A stretch of 64,000 nucleotides of DNA, taken from assembly GCF_018614035.1 (NCBI RefSeq), contig NZ_JAGGPA010000041.1:114639-178638 (forward strand). Direction: 5' to 3'. Numbering within the stretch: the first letter of the stretch is position 1; the number at the start of each line of letters is the position of its first letter. Below, piece after piece: positions 60,136 through 64,000 of the stretch. Position numbers and translations under genes: made by a program. The notes beneath the pieces were generated by a model. The model was not told where the DNA came from, ran no database searches, and saw only the letters and a program-made list of their open reading frames with translations. Source of the stretch: Streptomyces sp. ISL-96. GTDB taxonomy: Bacteria > Actinomycetota > Actinomycetes > Streptomycetales > Streptomycetaceae.

Positions 60136-61182
60136 TCACAGCGCCCGGCGCGGCTCCCGCTGGGCGGCCGGTTCCGCCGGGGTGGGGAGGCGGCGGCGAC
60201 GGCGGTGCTTCAGGAGGGCCCAGGGGGCCCGGGCGCCCGTCACCTCCGTACCGGCGGCCTCCGCCGCCTCCGCCGCCGCCTTGGCGACCGGCAGCATGTC
60301 CTCGTCGCGCGAGGCGTCCAGCCGGTCCGACTCCGGCCACAGACCCAGCGCCGCGCACACCGTCGGCAGTACGGCCATCGCCGCGGTCGCGTAGCCCTCC
60401 GCCGAGGGGTGGTAATTGTCCGGCCCGAACAGCTCACGGGGGTTGGCCAGGAACTCGGGCCCCAGCAGATCGCCCAGCGACACCGTCCGCCCGCCCTGCT
60501 CCACCACCCCGATCGTCTGCGCCGCCGCGAGCTGTCGCGACACGCGCCGGGCCAGCCACCGCAACGGCTGGTAGACGGGCTCGATCGTGCCCAGGTCGGG
60601 GCACGTCCCGACCACGACTTCCGCCCCCGCCGTGCGGAGGCGGCGTACCGCCGAGGCGAGGTAACGGACCGACTGCGTGGCCGGCATCCGGTGCGTCACG
60701 TCATTCGCGCCGACCATGATCACGCAGACGTCGGGCAGCCGCTCACGGTCCGCCAGCAGCGCCGAGACCTGGCGCTCCAGGTCGTCCGACTGCGCCCCGG
60801 GCTGCGCCACATTGCGGAGTACGACCGGACGCTCCGCCACCGCCGCGAGACCGGACGCGAGCAGCGCTCCCGGTGTCTGCCCGGCCCGGCGTACGCCCTG
60901 TCCGGCCGCCGTCGAGTCGCCGAACATGGCGAGCCGCAGCGGGGCATCCATGGGATACCCGGCCAGCGGCATCCCGTACAGCCCGTCCGCCAGTGGTGGT
61001 ACCGGCGCCCGGCCGCCGCCCACCGACCGTTTGGCCAGCTGGACCTCGGCAAGGAAAATCCCCACCGCCGCCGCGCCGACCAGTCCGATCCCGCCCCCGC
61101 CGTACGCCGCGCCAGCGGCGATCCGCCGTGCCACCCTTGCTCTCGACACAGTCGCAGCCACCTCCTCCAGGCCTCGAGCCAC
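60136..61182 (-). CDS. membrane-anchored SGNH/GDSL hydrolase
   Basis: 348 residues from a GTG at 61182 (GGAG upstream). One N-terminal hydrophobic segment (AAYGGGGIGLVGAAAVGIFLA) acts as anchor or signal. Block I MFGDSTAAGQGV is near residue 86, block II QPGAQSDDLE, block III VGANDVTHR, and block V DNYHPSAEGY with the catalytic Asp/His pair. These form the complete SGNH triad. Substrate unknown; it may be an esterase on cell wall glycans or lipids. The C-terminus is Arg-rich (KHRRRRRLPTPAEP). Confidence 0.9.
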   Translation of the reverse strand: MARGLEEVAATVSRARVARRIAAGAAYGGGGIGLVGAAAVGIFLAEVQLAKRSVGGGRAPVPPLADGLYGMPLAGYPMDAPLRLAMFGDSTAAGQGVRRAGQTPGALLASGLAAVAERPVVLRNVAQPGAQSDDLERQVSALLADRERLPDVCVIMVGANDVTHRMPATQSVRYLASAVRRLRTAGAEVVVGTCPDLGTIEPVYQPLRWLARRVSRQLAAAQTIGVVEQGGRTVSLGDLLGPEFLANPRELFGPDNYHPSAEGYATAAMAVLPTVCAALGLWPESDRLDASRDEDMLPVAKAAAEAAEAAGTEVTGARAPWALLKHRRRRRLPTPAEPAAQREPRRAL

Positions 61183-61307
61183 CCGCTCACTCCGCTCAAG
61201 TGCTTACTGCCCGGTAGTGGCCTCTCTTCAATCGCGCCCGAACGTGAACGCACCGTCGTTGGCGCTCTACGCTGGGCAGCACCATTACGGAGACCCCGGA
61301 GCGCATC

Positions 61308-62702
61308 GTGCAATTTCACGACTCGATGATCACCCTCGTCGGCAACACCCCGCTTGTGAGGCTGGGCAGCGTGACGGCCGGCATCCAGGCAACAGTCCTG
61401 GCCAAGGTCGAGTACTTCAACCCCGGCGGATCCGTGAAGGACCGGATCGCCCTGCGCATGATCGAAGCGGCGGAGGAAAGCGGCGCCCTCAAGCCCGGCG
61501 GCACGATCGTCGAGCCGACGTCCGGCAATACGGGTGTCGGTCTCGCCATCGTGGCGCAGCAGAAGGGCTACAAGTGCATCTTCGTCTGCCCGGACAAGGT
61601 GTCCACGGACAAGATCAATGTGCTGCGCGCATACGGCGCCGAGGTCGTCGTATGCCCCACGGCAGTCGACCCCGAGCACCCCGACTCGTACTACAACGTC
61701 TCCGACCGTCTGGTCACCGAGACGCCGGGCGCCTGGAAGCCCGACCAGTACAGCAACCCGAACAACCCGCGCTCGCATTACGAGACGACGGGTCCCGAGC
61801 TGTGGACGCAGACGGACGGGAAGATCACGCACTTCGTGGCGGGCGTCGGCACCGGCGGCACGATCACGGGGACGGGGCGCTACCTGAAGGAAGTCAGCGG
61901 CGGCAAGGTCAAGGTGATCGGTGCGGACCCGGAGGGCTCGGTGTATTCGGGCGGCTCGGGGCGTCCGTATCTCGTCGAGGGCGTCGGTGAGGACTTCTGG
62001 CCGTCGGCGTACGACGCGACTGTGACGGATGAGATCGTCGCGGTGTCGGACAAGGACTCGTTCCAGATGACGCGGCGCCTCGCCAAGGAGGAGGGCCTGC
62101 TGGTCGGCGGCTCCTGCGGCATGGCGGTCGTCGGCGCGCTGCGGGTGGCGGAGCGCCTCGGCCCGGACGATGTGGTGGTCGTACTCCTGCCGGACAGTGG
62201 CCGCGGCTACCTCAGCAAGATCTTCAACGACGAGTGGATGGCGGACTACGGCTTCCTGGAGGAGTCGGGGACGCACGCGAGCGTCGGTGACGTCCTGCGG
62301 CACAAGGAGGGCGACATGCCGGGCCTGGTGCACATGCACCCGGAGGAGACCGTCGGTGAGGCGATCGACGTACTGCGCGAGTACGGCGTCTCGCAGATGC
62401 CGATCGTGAAGCCGGGCGCGGGTCACCCGGACGTCATGGCCGCGGAGGTCATCGGCTCGGTCGTCGAACGCGAGCTGCTGGATGCCCTGTTCGCGCAGCG
62501 CGCGCAGCTGGGCGACAGGCTGGAGAAGCACATGAGCGCACCGCTGCCGCAGGTGGGGTCGGGGGAGCCGGTGGAGGACCTGATGGCCGTGCTGGGCAGC
62601 AAGGGGCAGCACGACGCGGCGATTGTGCTGGTCGAGGGGAAGCCGACGGGTGTGGTGAGCCGACAGGACTTGCTGGCATTCCTGGCGAAGCCGCAGGCGT
62701 AG
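61308..62702 (+). CDS. cbs: cystathionine beta-synthase
   Basis: 464 residues from a GTG at 61308. PLP Lys44 in FNPGGSVKDR, PTSGNTGVGLA, phosphate loop VGTGGTITGTG, and GGSCGMAVVGAL. C-terminal residues 335-460 hold two CBS domains (HASVGDVLRHKEGDMPGLVHM and PVEDLMAVLGSKGQ), which separates it from plain cysteine synthase. It condenses serine and homocysteine to cystathionine in reverse transsulfuration; the CBS pair in bacterial enzymes is usually a regulatory or structural module. Confidence 0.95.
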   Translation: MQFHDSMITLVGNTPLVRLGSVTAGIQATVLAKVEYFNPGGSVKDRIALRMIEAAEESGALKPGGTIVEPTSGNTGVGLAIVAQQKGYKCIFVCPDKVSTDKINVLRAYGAEVVVCPTAVDPEHPDSYYNVSDRLVTETPGAWKPDQYSNPNNPRSHYETTGPELWTQTDGKITHFVAGVGTGGTITGTGRYLKEVSGGKVKVIGADPEGSVYSGGSGRPYLVEGVGEDFWPSAYDATVTDEIVAVSDKDSFQMTRRLAKEEGLLVGGSCGMAVVGALRVAERLGPDDVVVVLLPDSGRGYLSKIFNDEWMADYGFLEESGTHASVGDVLRHKEGDMPGLVHMHPEETVGEAIDVLREYGVSQMPIVKPGAGHPDVMAAEVIGSVVERELLDALFAQRAQLGDRLEKHMSAPLPQVGSGEPVEDLMAVLGSKGQHDAAIVLVEGKPTGVVSRQDLLAFLAKPQA

Positions 62703-63006
62703 TGGCGGCTTAGCGGTGGCTTGGCCGGGGCTTGGCTGCGGCTTGGCCGGGGCTTCGCAAAAGTGGTACGAGGGCGACACGTTCGCGCAGCACCGGCTTA
62801 ACAAGACTCCGGCACATTGGTTGTTGTCGGCGTCAAGGACAACCGGAGCGGCTCCCGGACCTCCACGGACGCCTGGACGCGAGGCCGGCCCTGAACCCGG
62901 CCCGCGCCCCTCGCGGGGACCGCCGTCGTCCCGCCCCCTGGGCAACCGGGGGTGCGGCGGTCTCCGCGATATTTTTTACTTCATTTTTTACTTCTCTGTT
63001 TCATTG
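62703..63006. other. intergenic region with two short direct repeats
   Basis: No gene supported. GGCTTGGCCGGGGCTT occurs at 62719-62734 and 62740-62755 (21-bp period). TTTTTTACTTC occurs at 62972-62982 and 62984-62994, an unusual T-rich patch in this GC-rich DNA; preceded by a weak GCGG/CCGC hairpin, it may be the cbs terminator. Confidence 0.5.
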
Positions 63007-63423
63007 TCAGTCCTCCCAGTCGGACTTCTGACGGCTCCGTCGCTGCCAGGGCAGTCCACGGGCGGCGTGGACGGCGTTGACGCCGACGATGCCGAGCCAG
63101 GCGACGACCAGGCCGTCGATGCCCGCGTTGGCGACGCCGATCGCCGAGAGCGGGATGGCGAGGACCAGCGACACCGCGCCGAACCCGAACCGCTCGCCGA
63201 AACTCGACGCGCCCTGCGGCGACTTGGTGCTGCCTCTGGCGACAACCACCTGCTGCTCGGCCAGCTGGCGCCGGACGCGGCGGTCGACCGTATCGTCGAG
63301 GCGCTGCTCGACCTTCTCCAGGAACGACTCGACGAGCGCGGACTCGTAGTCGTCTCCCAGCTCCTTGCGCGCATGCAAGGTAGCGTCGAGTTCCTTCTTC
63401 AGCTCAGGGTCGCGGGCTTCCAT
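63007..63423 (-). CDS. small membrane protein, unknown function
   Basis: 138 residues. A charged helical N-terminus (ELKKELDATLHARKELGDDYESALVESFLEKVEQRLDD) is followed by a short linker and two TM segments (GAVSLVLAIPLSAIGVA and GLVVAWLGIVGVNAVHAA) and a basic tail. The pattern is that of a widely conserved Streptomyces hypothetical with predicted inner-membrane hairpin. The ATG at 63423 lacks a strong ribosome site. Confidence 0.78.
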   Translation of the reverse strand: MEARDPELKKELDATLHARKELGDDYESALVESFLEKVEQRLDDTVDRRVRRQLAEQQVVVARGSTKSPQGASSFGERFGFGAVSLVLAIPLSAIGVANAGIDGLVVAWLGIVGVNAVHAARGLPWQRRSRQKSDWED

Positions 63424-64000
63424 GGTGACAACGCTACGGAGCGGGGAAGGCCCGTGGCAGTGGTGCTAACCCCCCCTTTCTCCCTGACGAAAGCCGTCGG
63501 TCGTAGTTGGGTTGACGCGACACAAGGCTTGCTTCTGGGGGTTTCGGGCCGTCTCGGGCGCTTGAGTGTCGGTGGGCCGTGACGGCGCGTCAAGGGCGCT
63601 CCCTGCGGTCGCGTCGCTGCGCGAGAGCCCTTCGGGCTCCCCTTGACCCGCCGCCCCGGCCCACCGCTGACGCTTGTAGGGGGACGGCCCAAAGAAAAAC
63701 GCCCTGCACGGGGGGTGGGGGAGTGGTGCGGGTGGGTTCGGTGGCTGTCGGGTGAGTGGGTGGGGCGCGGTCTGTTTAGGGGTGGCGCGGCCTCTGGCTC
63801 GGCGGGTGCGGGGACGGTCGTTGGTGCGACATCCCCATTCCCACGCACGCGAGCACCCCCGCCGGTGGCCGGATGGTCTGCGGGGTCGACGTGCGGACTC
63901 GTGTCGGCGCGGGTGGGGCGCGGCAGTTGAATGGGGTGACTCGGGTGGGTGTGGCGTCCGCCCCGGCCGGTGGTCGGTTGGGCTGCAAGCAGGTTGCTGG
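63424..64000. other. long non-coding region at the right edge
   Basis: About 575 bases with no gene I can support; open frames here have poor codon bias and low complexity. It holds a dispersed-type repeat (63581-63650) and G/T-rich runs around 63710-63770. A neighbouring gene may begin just outside the window. Confidence 0.5.
63581..63650. repeat. imperfect palindromic repeat of Streptomyces intergenic type
   Basis: GTCAAGGG (63589-63596) and CCCTTGAC (63640-63647) bracket a GC-rich segment with GAGCCC and GGGCTC inside it. I recognise similar sequences from other Streptomyces intergenic regions; copy number in this genome is not visible. Confidence 0.5.

Overview
The window is high-GC actinobacterial DNA, almost certainly a Streptomyces chromosome. 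Evidence: strongly GC3-biased codons, GTG/TTG starts with purine-rich ribosome sites, resuscitation-promoting factors, a c-di-AMP-type (ydaO) leader before rpfA, and a tRNA-Leu with a UAA anticodon that looks like bldA. The order mfd ... rpf, rpf, eno, ftsB-like, DUF501, ppx, ndh, cfa is the conserved core order I know from S. coelicolor (from memory, not checked).

Layout. 1-6.8 kb: a DHA2 efflux pump (cut by the window edge), a MacB-type ABC exporter, a secreted phospholipase A2, an XRE regulator and a VapBC pair. 7-12 kb: mfd and a secreted SGNH hydrolase. 12.08-27.36 kb: a chromosomal HNH-nuclease lipoprotein gene split by about 14.5 kb of mobile DNA. 27.4-39.9 kb: a DUF4190/DUF4352 membrane protein, an orphan N6-methylase-like protein, a Ser/Thr kinase behind a Pro/Gln-rich membrane protein, a SAM methyltransferase, a YfhO + GT2 + GtrA glycosylation set, a SurA-like lipoprotein and MazG. 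40-51.8 kb: P450, two Rpf proteins, riboswitch, enolase, FtsB-like protein, DUF501, Ppx/GppA, NDH-2, cyclopropane synthase, phospholipase D-like protein. 51.8-64 kb: a second MacB-type exporter, bldA, Bax inhibitor-1 family protein, small hypotheticals, thiolase, SGNH hydrolase, cystathionine beta-synthase and a non-coding right edge.

The main result is a nested pair of Tn554/RIT-like elements. Each encodes four translationally coupled genes: three different tyrosine recombinases (called A, B, C here) and a small HTH/coiled-coil protein like Tn554 TnpC (D). The outer element (about 7.5 kb without the inner one) sits exactly in the active-site-encoding region of the host HNH gene, and its cargo includes a complete second HNH lipoprotein gene plus a Nudix hydrolase. 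At the position of the integration core the cargo copy carries a synonymous change (GAT to GAC), which would spare it from attack. The inner element (about 7.0 kb, cargo a metallophosphoesterase) sits inside recombinase gene C of the outer element, at the codons of its catalytic Arg motif. Both insertions can be reversed on paper to give intact reading frames (254 and 713 codons). Joining the two ends of either element gives a 10-bp inverted-arm, 6-bp-spacer core typical of tyrosine recombinases.

Other links: three genes near the left end (phospholipase A2, XRE regulator, SGNH hydrolase) each contain a rare TTA codon, so their translation should depend on the bldA tRNA found in the same window. 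The rpfA leader has a short hairpin that joins the aptamer 3' edge to the Shine-Dalgarno.
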